From positions 3,534,001 to 3,598,000 of the forward strand of contig NZ_JAPNLE010000009.1 of assembly GCF_026627925.1 (NCBI RefSeq): a stretch of DNA of 64,000 nt. Reading direction: 5' to 3'. The notes beneath the pieces were generated by a model that made no database searches, was not told where the DNA came from, and was given only the letters and a program-made list of their open reading frames with translations. The stretch is from Cupriavidus sp. D39 (GTDB lineage: Bacteria > Pseudomonadota > Gammaproteobacteria > Burkholderiales > Burkholderiaceae). Both the position numbers and the translations under genes were made by a program. Shown here one piece after another: positions 9,757 to 18,455 of this stretch (the stretch's first letter is position 1; each line of letters begins with the position of its first letter).

Positions 9757-11172
9757 TCAAACCAGCGAAGGCGCCCCCGCCGGCAAGAACCTTCCCCGCC
9801 CCGGCGCCGGCTCCAGGTACTTCCCATCCTCCACCAGCAACTCCCCACGCGAGAAGCAATGCACCGGCCAGCCGGTGACTTCGATGCCTTCATAGGGCGT
9901 GTAGTCCACCGCATGATGCAGGTCGCTATTGGCGATCCGCACCTTGCGCTGAGGATCCCACAACGCGATATCCGCATCGGCGCCCACGGCAATCGTCCCC
10001 TTGCGCGGATACAAGCCATACAGCCGCGCCGGCCGGTACGAAGTCAGCTCGACAAACTGATGCAGCGAAAGCCGGCCTTGCGCGATGCCGTTGAACAGCA
10101 GCGGCAGGCGCGTCTCGATGCCGGGCACGCCATTGGGAATGTGGTCGAACGGCTGAGCCGTGCCGCCCAGCTTCTTGCCTTGCGGATCGTCATAATTGAA
10201 CGGCGCATGGTCCGAGGAAAACACGCTGAACACGCCATTGGTCAGCGCACGCCAGACCGCCGCCTGGTTCTCGGGATCGCGCGGCGGCGGGCTGCAGACG
10301 CACTTGGCGCCCTCATAGCCATCATCGCCAGGCAACCCCATATCCTCGGCGGTCAGGTACAGGTACTGCGGGCAAGTCTCCGCCAGGATCGGTAGTCCCC
10401 TGCCCTGTGCCCAGCGAATCTGCTCGATCGCTTCCTTGCCGGAAACATGCACGATCAGGATCGGCACATCGACCAGCTCGGCGAACGTGATCGCGCGGTG
10501 CGTGGCTTCGCGTTCCACCAGCGCCGGGCGCGCCATGCCGTGGAAACGCGGCGAGATGCGTCCTTCCCCGACCAGCTTCTCGGTGAGCCAGGAAATGCAG
10601 TCCGCGTTCTCGGCATGCACCATCACCAGCGCATCGTTGCGCTTGGCCACGTCGAGCACGTCCAGCATCTCGCGGTCGGACAACTTCAGGTCGTCGTAGG
10701 TCATGTAGACCTTGAACGAGGTGTAGCCCTTGCGAATCAACTCGGGCAATTCGTTTTGCAGGACTTCCGGCGTAGGATCCGCCACGATCAGGTGGAACCC
10801 GTAATCCGCCACCGCGCGGCCTTCGGCGCGGCGATGGTAGTCCGCCACCGCTGCCTTGAGCGAGCCGCCCTTTTCCTGCGCCGCGAACGGGATCACCGTG
10901 GTGGTGCCGCCGCACACCGCCGCGCGCGTGCCGGTGAAGAAATCATCCGCCATGCGCATGCCGTCGGGCATGGGCTGGTCCAGGTGGACGTGGCCATCCA
11001 CGCCGCCCGGCAGCGCCAGCAGGCCGGTGGCATCCATTTCGCGCGCGGCGCGCGGCAGGTCGTGGCCCAGCATGGCGATGCGGCCGTCGCGCACGCCGAT
11101 ATCGCAAGTGAAGCGGTCGGAGGCGGTGACCACTTCGGCGTTGCGGATGACGAGATCGAGTTCGGTGTTCAT
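9757..11172 (-). CDS. Dihydropyrimidinase / D-hydantoinase-family cyclic amidohydrolase
   Basis: 471 aa, full length for the family, cytosolic. Binuclear metal ligands are all present: HVH in DGHVHLDQP (about residue 60), the carbamylated Lys in TSFKVYMTY, His in MVHAENAD, His in LIVHVSGKE, and Asp in FSSDHAPF. It opens cyclic ureides or imides such as dihydropyrimidines, hydantoins or maleimide-type rings. ATG at 11172 has a GAAGGAG upstream; the longer frame to 11202 would overlap the preceding gene. It sits between the isomerase-like and racemase-like genes with gaps of 13 and 17 bases. Confidence 0.92.
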   Translation of the reverse strand: MNTELDLVIRNAEVVTASDRFTCDIGVRDGRIAMLGHDLPRAAREMDATGLLALPGGVDGHVHLDQPMPDGMRMADDFFTGTRAAVCGGTTTVIPFAAQEKGGSLKAAVADYHRRAEGRAVADYGFHLIVADPTPEVLQNELPELIRKGYTSFKVYMTYDDLKLSDREMLDVLDVAKRNDALVMVHAENADCISWLTEKLVGEGRISPRFHGMARPALVEREATHRAITFAELVDVPILIVHVSGKEAIEQIRWAQGRGLPILAETCPQYLYLTAEDMGLPGDDGYEGAKCVCSPPPRDPENQAAVWRALTNGVFSVFSSDHAPFNYDDPQGKKLGGTAQPFDHIPNGVPGIETRLPLLFNGIAQGRLSLHQFVELTSYRPARLYGLYPRKGTIAVGADADIALWDPQRKVRIANSDLHHAVDYTPYEGIEVTGWPVHCFSRGELLVEDGKYLEPAPGRGRFLPAGAPSLV

Positions 11173-11185
11173 GCGCCCTGCTCCT

Positions 11186-11914
11186 TCATTCCACTTCGGC
11201 AAACAGGCGGCCCCAGCCGCGCAGCGCGCGCGTGTCCACGCCGGCCAGGCGCAGCGATTTCCACACCACGGTGGAGATGGTGTCGTAGACGGGGATGCCG
11301 GTCTCGGCTTCCAGTTCTTGCACCAGGTGCGCGGCGCGCAGGTTGGTGCAGAAGGTGGTGATGGCTGACGGCTTGTGCTGCGCCACTTCGCGCACCATGC
11401 GGCGGATGGTGTCTTCTTCCACGTCGGCGAAGCTGTAGTTCACGTGCAGGTCCAGGTGACGCTCGGCCGTGCAGCTAAAGCCGTTGCGCTTGTAGTTCTG
11501 CACGATGCGTTGCTGCACGTCGTCCAGGTAAGGCGTCACCAAGGCGAAGTCGCCCGCGCCGGTCTTCTCCAGGATTTCGTTCAGCGCCAGCACCGAGGTG
11601 GTGGCGGGAATGCCGGTGGCTTCGGTGATCTGGCGGCACAGTGCCTGGTCTTTCTCGAAGCCGAGCCAGCCGGACGAGGTGCCGTTCCACGCGATCACGT
11701 CCACGCGCGCATCGGCCAGCAGCTTGGCCGCGCCGATGATCTTGTCGAGATCGAACTGGCCCAGCGCCTGGTCGCGCAGCGAGATCTCGGTGACGGTGAA
11801 GCGCGAGAAATGCGCGCTGACGTTTGGCAGGCCGCTCACCATGGCGCTGGTGATGGGCTCCAGCGCGGTGTTGGAAGACGGCGTGAGCATGCCGAGGAGG
11901 GTGCGTTTGGTCAT
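11186..11914 (-). CDS. Maleate isomerase / arylmalonate decarboxylase-family protein
   Basis: 242 aa, Asp/Glu racemase superfamily. LGMLTPSSNTALEP at the N-terminus, WNGTSSGW near residue 77 and ITTFCTNLRAA near residue 188 match the maleate cis-trans isomerase group. The cysteine in the last motif is the conserved C-terminal one. At the first catalytic position the chain reads NGTSSG, without a cysteine. Likely action is isomerisation or decarboxylation of a small dicarboxylate produced by the ring-opening enzymes next to it; the exact substrate is not readable. Confidence 0.82.
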   Translation of the reverse strand: MTKRTLLGMLTPSSNTALEPITSAMVSGLPNVSAHFSRFTVTEISLRDQALGQFDLDKIIGAAKLLADARVDVIAWNGTSSGWLGFEKDQALCRQITEATGIPATTSVLALNEILEKTGAGDFALVTPYLDDVQQRIVQNYKRNGFSCTAERHLDLHVNYSFADVEEDTIRRMVREVAQHKPSAITTFCTNLRAAHLVQELEAETGIPVYDTISTVVWKSLRLAGVDTRALRGWGRLFAEVE

Positions 11915-11975
11915 GGGAATAAAGCTCTCAGGAGATGGCGTGGCCCGATGCGATGCGCCGCCCGGGCCATGCTCG

Positions 11976-13196
11976 TTATTGTTCGGGCTTGTCGTTGAAG
12001 GCGAGGGCGGTGCCGGGCTTGCCGTGGCTGGCGCGGGCCAGCACCAGCTCTTTCTGCAGCGCCGCTTGCCGCGCTGCGTCCGGCCTGACCTTGTTGCCGG
12101 CTTGCAGGGCAGGCAGCACGTAGTCGTTGACCATCTTGCGGTAGAGATCCAGGTAAGCCGCGTCGCGCAGGCCGCCGGCGGTGGACATGATGCTGTTCAT
12201 CACCACCACGGTGTTTTGCTGCGGCAGCACGGTGATGAACTGGCCCTTGAAGCCCATCGCGCTGAACTCGCGCTCGCTCTTCACGATGTTGTTGACCCAG
12301 CAGTAGTAGCCATAGTCGGCGGCCGGACCGGCGGGCGTGGTCATGCGCGCCACCCAGTCAGCGGGCACGATCTGCTGGCCTTGCCATTTGCCCTGGTTGA
12401 GCATCAGCAGGCCGAGCTTGGCCATGTCGATGGAGCGCAGCCGCAAGCCCCAGCCGCCCGAGACCGCACCCTTGCCGTCGGCGCCGTCCCAGCGGTAGTG
12501 CGACATGCCGAGCGGCTTGAACAGGCGCGCCTCGGCATAGCGTTGCTCGGGCTGGCCGCTGACCTGCGTGATGGTGGCGCCCACCAGGACGGGGTTGACG
12601 TCGATGTAATCAAACTCCGTGCCGGCCTTGGTGCGCACCGCGGCGGAGGCGGCGACCTTCAGGCGGTCGGGCACGCCGTAGTAGAGCGTATCGGTGCCTT
12701 CCACCAGCTTATAGGACAGGCCGCTGGACATCGACATCAGGTGGCGCAGCTCGATGTCCTGCTTGTCGGCCAGCGCCGGCGCCAGGTCCGGGCGCGCCGC
12801 GGCCAGCAGCGGGGCGGGCTTGTCCTGCGGGGTGAGTTTGCCGTCGCCCACCAGCGTGCCGACCAGCAGCGCGCTGATGAACTTGGTGACCGAGTACAAC
12901 TCGTGGTTGTAGTCGCGGCCGAGTTCGTCGCCATAGCGCTCGAACACCAGCTTGCCATCCTTGATGATGAGCAGGCTGCGCACGTCGAGCTGGTCGCGGC
13001 GGATCCATTGGGATAGCTCGATGAGCTTGCGCGAATCGACGCCGACGGCTTCGGGCTGGGCCGTGGGCAGGTCGGCGGACTGCGTGGCGGTTTGCGCTGC
13101 GGCCGGCGGCGCGGCGTTTTGAGCGTGGGCGTTGCCGAGCAGCAGCAGGGCGGCCAGCGTGGCGGCGCGCGCCAGCTTGCGTTGACTTGCTTTCAT
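11976..13196 (-). CDS. Secreted serine hydrolase, class C beta-lactamase/esterase fold
   Basis: 406 aa. The signal peptide (residues 1-24, ending NAHA) implies export to the periplasm. The nucleophile motif SVTK lies near residue 97; the second motif is degenerate (FDYIDVN in place of YxN) and the third reads MGFKGQ where lactamases have KTG. It is therefore more likely an esterase, amidase or D-aminopeptidase-like hydrolase than a beta-lactamase. GGAGGAGAC precedes the ATG at 13196. It lies inside the catabolic operon, so it may release the transported or hydrolysed substrate in the periplasm (inference). Confidence 0.85.
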   Translation of the reverse strand: MKASQRKLARAATLAALLLLGNAHAQNAAPPAAAQTATQSADLPTAQPEAVGVDSRKLIELSQWIRRDQLDVRSLLIIKDGKLVFERYGDELGRDYNHELYSVTKFISALLVGTLVGDGKLTPQDKPAPLLAAARPDLAPALADKQDIELRHLMSMSSGLSYKLVEGTDTLYYGVPDRLKVAASAAVRTKAGTEFDYIDVNPVLVGATITQVSGQPEQRYAEARLFKPLGMSHYRWDGADGKGAVSGGWGLRLRSIDMAKLGLLMLNQGKWQGQQIVPADWVARMTTPAGPAADYGYYCWVNNIVKSEREFSAMGFKGQFITVLPQQNTVVVMNSIMSTAGGLRDAAYLDLYRKMVNDYVLPALQAGNKVRPDAARQAALQKELVLARASHGKPGTALAFNDKPEQ

Positions 13197-13326
13197 GAGG
13201 TGTCTCCTCCACCGCCCGGCGCGGGGTGCGCTGCCAGGACGGGAGCGGTTCATGCCGCGACGCTGCCGGTAGGTGCCGGCGCGGCGCGGGCTTGGGGTGG
13301 AACGGGTCGTGGAGATCGCGCCGGGC

Positions 13327-14625
13327 TCAGACCGGCAGCTTCTTCTCGTAGTCGATCGCGGTCGAGGACAGCAGCAGGCCCACGCCGGCGGCGGCAAAGA
13401 ACATCAGCGCCAGGAAGTACGAGCCGGTGAACTGCACGATCATGCCGACGATGATGGGCACGGTGATGCCGCCGATATTGCCGCCCAGGTTCATGATGCC
13501 GCCCAGCACGCCCACCTTGTTGCGGGTGCCGAGGATGGACGGAATGCACCAGAACAGGCCGCACCAGCGCAGGAAGAACAGCGTGCAGGAGAGCAGGACC
13601 ACCACGACTACCGGATCCTTCACATAGGCCACCGAGAAGATCGACACGGTAGCCACCACGGCGGCGATGCCAAACAGCGTGCGCATCACCAGGTTGGGCC
13701 TGCCGCCCGCCGCCTTCCACTTGTCCGCGATCCAGCCGCCGACCAGTTCACCAACGAAGCCGGAGAAGAAGATGATGAAGCTGGCGCCGCCCATCTGCTT
13801 GATGTCGAAGCCGTGCACCTTGTTCAGGTAGTTGGGCATCCACGTCAGCAGGCCGTAGAACACGCTGTTGAAGCACATCCAGCCGATTGCCATGCACCAC
13901 ACGGAGCGGTACTTGAGGAAGTCGAGCGAGCGGCCCGACAGGTTGGCCGGCTCGGCGCGATGCTCGGTGGCTTGCGCGGCTTCGATATAGCTGGCTTCTA
14001 GCTCATTGACGCCACGGTGCTCGCGCGGGGAGTTGCGCACGTAGTACCACGCTGCCAGGCCAGCCAGCACGGTGCCCACGCCGGCGACCACGAAGGCCAG
14101 GCGCCAGGAACCCAGCGCGGTGATCAGCCAGGTGATGATGATGGCGCCGAGCGCCGCGCCCAGCGGCGCGCCGCCATCCAGCAGGGTGGCGCCGCGGCCG
14201 CGTTCGTTCTGCGTCATCCAGATCGCGTTTAGCTTGCCGCCGGCCGGGTAGATCGGCGCTTCAGCCGCGCCCAGCCCGAGCCGGGTCAGCAGCAGGGCGC
14301 CGGCGCTGGTGCACACCGCCGCCAGGGCCTGGAAGGCGCCCCAGAAGATGGTGGCGATGGCGATCACGATGCGCGGCTTGTACTTGTCCGCCAGCATGCC
14401 GCCGGGAATCTGCATGACCGCGTAGGTCCAGAAGAAGGAACTGAGGATCAGCCCCTGCATGGTGGGGCTGAGGTCGAACTCCTTGGCGATCAGCGGCATC
14501 GCTACCGAGAGCGAGGCCCGGTCGATGTAGTTGATGGCGATGAGGAACAACATCATCAGGAAAATCTTCCAGCGTACGGAGCTCTTCGTCTCCGTTAGCG
14601 CTGCAGCCCGGCTTGTCGTTTGCAT
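13327..14625 (-). CDS. MFS transporter, anion:cation symporter (ACS) type
   Basis: 432 aa, 12 membrane segments. The opening NYIDRASLSVAMPLIAKEF and FFWTYAVMQIPGGMLADKY are hallmarks of the ACS family (glucarate, galactonate, phthalate and hexuronate importers). It imports an organic anion with protons. It is the first gene of the minus-strand operon, preceded by AAAGGAGAC, and is divergent from a GntR regulator. Its presence at the head of the hydantoinase cluster suggests that the substrate or product is an organic acid anion. Confidence 0.88.
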   Translation of the reverse strand: MQTTSRAAALTETKSSVRWKIFLMMLFLIAINYIDRASLSVAMPLIAKEFDLSPTMQGLILSSFFWTYAVMQIPGGMLADKYKPRIVIAIATIFWGAFQALAAVCTSAGALLLTRLGLGAAEAPIYPAGGKLNAIWMTQNERGRGATLLDGGAPLGAALGAIIITWLITALGSWRLAFVVAGVGTVLAGLAAWYYVRNSPREHRGVNELEASYIEAAQATEHRAEPANLSGRSLDFLKYRSVWCMAIGWMCFNSVFYGLLTWMPNYLNKVHGFDIKQMGGASFIIFFSGFVGELVGGWIADKWKAAGGRPNLVMRTLFGIAAVVATVSIFSVAYVKDPVVVVVLLSCTLFFLRWCGLFWCIPSILGTRNKVGVLGGIMNLGGNIGGITVPIIVGMIVQFTGSYFLALMFFAAAGVGLLLSSTAIDYEKKLPV

Positions 14626-14707
14626 GACGCTTGTCTCCTTTGGGGGAATGGTAGAGCGGTTTGTGTTGTGTGTCGCGCAACTTGGACGGAGTATAGGATA
14701 CGTAATC

Positions 14708-14717
14708 TGTAATTACA
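14708..14717. promoter_or_regulatory. GntR-type operator candidate
   Basis: Perfect palindrome TGTAATTACA between the divergent ACS transporter and GntR genes, in an A+T-rich stretch that should hold both promoters. It resembles the TNGT-N3-ACNA class of FCD-GntR sites. Role inferred. Confidence 0.45.
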
Positions 14718-14804
14718 ACTGTCGTAAGTCATTGATTTTATTGTTAAGAAAACGCACAATTTTGGGATGTGTTAGCCTTCTTGTGGTGCATGTTCCCCAT
14801 CCCG

Positions 14805-15535
14805 ATGATGTCTGTGACTCAAACGCTTCCTAAATCCACCCGCCTGCGCACCCTCGGCATGTCGGCCGAAATCGCCGCCCGGCTGCGCACCATGATCGAA
14901 GAGGGCGAACTGCCCCCGGCGCGCGCATCGACGAGCGTGCCTTCTGCGAGATGTTCGATGTCTCCAAGACGCCGCTGCGCGAGGCGCTCAAGGTGCTGGT
15001 GTCCGAAGGCCTGGTGCTGCATCGGCAGTACATCGGCTACCGCGTGGCGCCGCTCGACTTCGATGAGCTGCGCTCCACCTTCGAGACCCTGCACGGGCTT
15101 GAAGCCACGGCCGGCGAACTCGCTGCGGCGCGCCTGTCCGAGGCGGCCATGGCGCGGCTCGAGCGCAAGCACCAGGCCATGCTGGAGGCCCATGCCGCCG
15201 GGCGGCGCACCGAGTACTTCCGCACCAACCAGGAAATTCACCAGCTGATCATCGACGGCGCCGCCAATCCGGTGCTGGCCGGCATCTACGCCACGCTGAT
15301 GAGCAAGGTCCACCGCGCGCGCGGCGCCGCCAATGCGGATATGCTGCGCTGGCAGGAGTCGCACGAGGAACACGAGGCCATCATGGCCGCGCTGCGCGAA
15401 CCGGGCCGCCTGCGGCTGGCGCAGGTGCTGCGCCAGCATTCCGAGAACACTGCAAAAGAAGTCCTGACCGTGGTCGCGCGGACCCTTTCCGAGCCCGCCG
15501 GCCGCATCGCCACCGAAGCCAAGGGGAAACGATGA
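14805..15535 (+). CDS. GntR-family (FCD domain) regulator, one frameshift
   Basis: About 243 aa when repaired. The winged HTH is interrupted at the CCCCC run at 14913-14917. Adding one C joins EEGELPP to GARIDERAFCEMFDVSKTPL, the standard GntR helix block. The FCD effector domain follows, with the metal-binding histidines in NQEIHQLI and the C-terminal helices. It is divergent from the ACS transporter operon and its stop overlaps the start of the next gene (ATGA), so it is in one transcript with the hydrolase and probably controls both directions. The start could also be 14808 or 14790. Confidence 0.83.
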
Positions 15536-16373
15536 AACTAGTACGTGTGGGTAAGCCGGGCGCGGAGCGCCCGGGTCTGATCGATGCCGAAGGCCGCGTA
15601 CGCGACCTGTCCGGCGTGCTCGACGGCCTCGGGCCGCGGGAGCTGTCCGCCGAGGCGCTGGCGCGCCTGGCCAAGCTGGACCCGGCCACGCTGCCGGTGG
15701 TGCAGGCAGAGCGCTTCGGCGTGCCCTGGACCGGCATCGGCAAGATCGTGGCGATCGGCCTGAACTACGCCGACCACGCCGCCGAGGCCGGCATGGCGCT
15801 GCCGGCCGAGCCCATCGTCTTCCTCAAAGCCAACAGCTCGCTCAACGGGCCCAACGACACGGTGATGCTGCCGCGCGGCTCCGAGAAGACCGACTGGGAA
15901 GTGGAGCTGGGCGTGGTGATCGGCAAGGTCGCGCGCGACGTCCCGCTCGCCGATGCGCTCTCGCATGTGGCCGGCTACTGCGTGGTGAACGACGTCTCCG
16001 AGCGCGAATTCCAGATCGAGCGCGGCGGCACCTGGGACAAGGGCAAGGGCTGCGACACCTTCTGCCCGGTCGGCCCGTGGCTGGTCACGCGCGACGAAGT
16101 GGCCGACCCGCAAGCGCTGGGGCTCTGGCTGGAGGTCAACGGCGAGCGCGTGCAAAGGGCAGCACCGCCACCATGGTGTTCGACGTGGCCACGCTGGTGA
16201 GCTACGTCAGCCGCTTCATGACGCTGCACCCCGGCGACCTGATCTGCACCGGCACGCCGCCGGGCGTGGGCATGGGCTTCAAGCCGCCGCGCTTCCTCAA
16301 GGCGGGCGACACCATGCGCCTGGGCATCGACGGCCTGGGCGAGCAGGGCCAGACGGTGGTGGCGTACGCGTAG
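15532..16373 (+). CDS. Fumarylacetoacetate hydrolase-family enzyme (one frameshift)
   Basis: About 280 aa when repaired. The core GLNYADHAAEAG, PIVFLKANSSLNGPNDTV and EKTDWEVELGVVIG are those of the FAH family (2,4-diketo-3-deoxyfuconate hydrolase, ureidoglycolate lyase and acylpyruvate hydrolase group). The metal ligands Glu-Glu-Asp fall in WEVELGVVIG and GYCVVNDVSERE. The frame breaks at AAAGGG (16154-16159); one extra A gives RVQKGSTATMVFDVATLVSYVS and the normal C-terminus. It likely cleaves a beta-diketo or acylpyruvate acid. It overlaps the GntR gene by four bases. Confidence 0.86.
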
Positions 16374-16395
16374 GCTGGGTTATCCGAAAGACGCG

Positions 16396-16427
16396 AAGAA
16401 GGGCGGCCAGCAATGGCCGCCCTTCTT
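16396..16427 (+). terminator. Strong hairpin terminator after the FAH-family gene
   Basis: A 13-bp perfect stem (AAGAAGGGCGGCC paired with GGCCGCCCTTCTT) around a six-base loop, 23 bases after the stop codon. A short T-rich stretch follows. Confidence 0.75.
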
Positions 16428-16503
16428 GCTTGTTGGCAAGCCTGGGGCATTAGCCGAAGCCGACAGGCCGGGCCAAAGCCGCGCGCCATGACGACGTCTG
16501 TTT

Positions 16504-16542
16504 CTCCCTCTCCCCTCAGGGGGAGAGGGCCGGGGAGAGGGG
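16504..16542. repeat. Dispersed CTCTCCC/GGGAGAG palindromic repeat, copy 1
   Basis: Intergenic palindromic element with CCCTCTCCCCT facing GGGGAGAGGG. Related copies lie at 18176-18213, 45158-45205 and 45266-45312. It has no coding content. Confidence 0.65.
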
Positions 16543-16602
16543 TGGCTTAGTCAATATGACTCCCCTGGGGCAAAGAGGGCTGGCCCGCCGCGAGGAATCA
16601 AA

Positions 16603-17990
16603 CGCGGGTTAGCATGACTGCCAGAGCCGCATGGTGTGGACAGCGCCACACCCGGCGATTTCCAGCGCGGAGGCCAGCATGGAACACGATAGCACTTTGT
16701 ACGTGGGTCTTGACGTCCATAAGGACTCGATCACGGTCGCCTACGCACTCGGCGCGGGCGAGGTCGAACTGCTTGGCAAGATCGGTACCTCGAAGGCCGA
16801 TATCGATCGCCTGTGCAAGCGCCTGCAGTCTAAAGCGAGCCGGATCCGCATCGTCTACGAGGCAGGCCCTTGCGGCTATGGCCTTTACCGGCAGCTTGCA
16901 GGGAAGGGATTCGAGTGCATGGTGTGCGCGCCGTCGCTGATCCCGAAGAAACCCGGCGAGCGCGTCAAGACCGATCGGCGCGATGCGGTCAAGCTCGTGC
17001 GATCGCTGCGCGCCGGCGACCTCTCGGCGGTGTACGTGCCCAGTGTGGAGGACGAAGCGTTCCGGGATCTGTCACGCGCGTGGGTCAGCGCCAAGGACGA
17101 TCTGAAGCGCGCCCGGCAACGGCTGAAGGCCTTTCTGCTTTCACATGGGGTGCGCTACAGCGGCAGAGCCGACTGGGGACCGGCGCACCGGCGCTGGATC
17201 AGTACCTTTGCGTTCGACACCGTGTGGCAGCAACTTGCCTTTGACGAATATCGACGTGCCATCGAGGATCGGCTCGCGCAATGCAGCCGTCTCGAAGCGG
17301 CCTTGCGCGAAGCCGTGGTCAACTGGCGCTTCTATCCGGCCGTACTGGGCTTGCAGGCCATGCGCGGCGTGCAGTTCACCACGGCGATAGGCATGCTCGC
17401 CGAATTGGGCGATCTCTCGCGCTTTGTGCATCCGCGCCAACTGATGGCCTGGCTCGGGGTGACGCCCGCCGAACATTCATCGGGGGAAAAACGGCGCCAA
17501 GGCAGCATCACCAAGAACGGCAATAGTTATGCAAGAAAGCTGCTAATCGAAGCCGCCTGGAGTTACCGGCACCCGGCACGTGTGAGCCCCGAGATTCAGC
17601 GACGGCACGAAGGCATCCCGAAGGCCATCGTTGACCGGTCCTGGGACGCCCAGGTTCGACTGTGCCGGCGCTATCGAAGACTTGCCGCGCGCGGCAAGAA
17701 CCCGAACATTGCGGTGGTTGCGGTGGCCCGCGAACTGAGCGGGTTCATCTGGGACATCAGCCGGCTCGCCATGTCGCTTGCCATACCGAACGCGGCGCAG
17801 ACAACGTAACCCAGCGCCAAGGTACCAACCTATCTGCCACCTACTGTGGAGCCAGTTTCCTGAAGGGCGACGTAGCCCGGCACACGAGCAACCCGCGACC
17901 TAGCTAGGCAACGGATTTCATCCGACTTGCGGCCTTAGATAGCGGCAGGCTCATTGGGCGGACCTCTGTAATGCGGTAACCAACCCGCGG
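16603..17990 (+). mobile_element. IS110-family insertion sequence (ends approximate)
   Basis: Bounded provisionally by an 8-bp inverted repeat: CGCGGGTT at 16603-16610 and AACCCGCG at 17982-17989. A second AACCCGCG is at 17890-17897, so the right end is uncertain. The element has no long terminal repeats, as expected for this family. About 75 bases lie left of the transposase, including the hairpin GTGTGG-ACAGCG-CCACAC at 16634-16651, and 180 or more lie to the right. The longer right side is where IS1111-group members carry their guide (bridge) RNA; that placement here is inference. Confidence 0.6.
16679..17809 (+). CDS. IS110-family (DEDD) transposase
   Basis: 376 aa, full length. The RuvC-like N-terminal domain shows [17 protein letters not shown] (first Asp) and [15 protein letters not shown] (Glu), then [19 protein letters not shown]. 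The C-terminal transposase_20 domain shows [40 protein letters not shown] and [14 protein letters not shown], including the serine region that IS110 enzymes use for strand cleavage. The ATG at 16679 is chosen from the family's usual start. The gene appears intact, so the element could be active. Confidence 0.93.
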   Translation: MEHDSTLYVGLDVHKDSITVAYALGAGEVELLGKIGTSKADIDRLCKRLQSKASRIRIVYEAGPCGYGLYRQLAGKGFECMVCAPSLIPKKPGERVKTDRRDAVKLVRSLRAGDLSAVYVPSVEDEAFRDLSRAWVSAKDDLKRARQRLKAFLLSHGVRYSGRADWGPAHRRWISTFAFDTVWQQLAFDEYRRAIEDRLAQCSRLEAALREAVVNWRFYPAVLGLQAMRGVQFTTAIGMLAELGDLSRFVHPRQLMAWLGVTPAEHSSGEKRRQGSITKNGNSYARKLLIEAAWSYRHPARVSPEIQRRHEGIPKAIVDRSWDAQVRLCRRYRRLAARGKNPNIAVVAVARELSGFIWDISRLAMSLAIPNAAQTT

Positions 17991-18042
17991 ATATCAGCGT
18001 GATCCACCGTCGAGACTTACTGCTACGTCGCCCTCCAGGAAA
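17856..18042. repeat. Segment closed by a 21-bp inverted repeat downstream of the IS110 transposase
   Basis: 17856-17876 and 18022-18042 are inverted copies of 21 bases with one mismatch (core GGGCGACGTAGC / GCTACGTCGCCC). Between them are smaller palindromes: CCTAGCTAGG (17899-17908), CGGAT-TTC-ATCCG (17913-17925) and two AACCCGCG boxes. No open frame of note. It may be a structured RNA, a MITE-like unit, or the right end of the IS. Confidence 0.6.
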
Positions 18043-18111
18043 TTGGGGAACAACCATGCAACCGTGAAACTGAATCAAACCAATCTCGATTGACACGGGG
18101 AGTCATATCAG

Positions 18112-18213
18112 CTAGGAGCTACTTGGAGCAAAGCCCGTGGTGTTTTCCAGCAAGCAGGCGTAACGAGCGCCCGCCCTCTCCCCCAGCCCCTCTCCCGCAC
18201 GCGGGAGAGGGAG
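18112..18213 (+). repeat. Dispersed ~100-bp repeat, copy A
   Basis: This segment (CTAGGAGC...ACTTG..., through ACGAGCGCCCGCCCTCTCCC, to GGGAGAGGG) is repeated in reverse orientation at 45158-45260 between kdpC and kdpD, with about 80-85% identity by eye. The right part is the CTCTCCC/GGGAGAG palindrome shared with the other copies. The remainder of 18214-18455 holds nothing recognisable except an A+T-richer promoter-like stretch before the next gene. Confidence 0.7.
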
Positions 18214-18455
18214 CATGACAACGCAGATCCGGCTTTTTGCCTGTCGCTTGTACCGCTGTCGACACCGGCGCCGCACACCTGCACCGCACGCCTGCAAATC
18301 TCCCCGCTATCCCTTTGAGCGCGGGATCGTCCCCCGTTCGCAACAGTTGTTCCCCTGATTTCGCTACAAAGGGTTAAACCGTTTGCGCTCTGCGCCCAGC
18401 GTGAAATACTGTTTTCTATACGCCCCGCAAAGGCCTCAGAAAAACGAGTACTGCC

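Noticed and set aside
11976..13196. Antibiotic-inactivating beta-lactamase
   Set aside because: SxxK is present but the second and third class C motifs are not; the operon context is catabolic.
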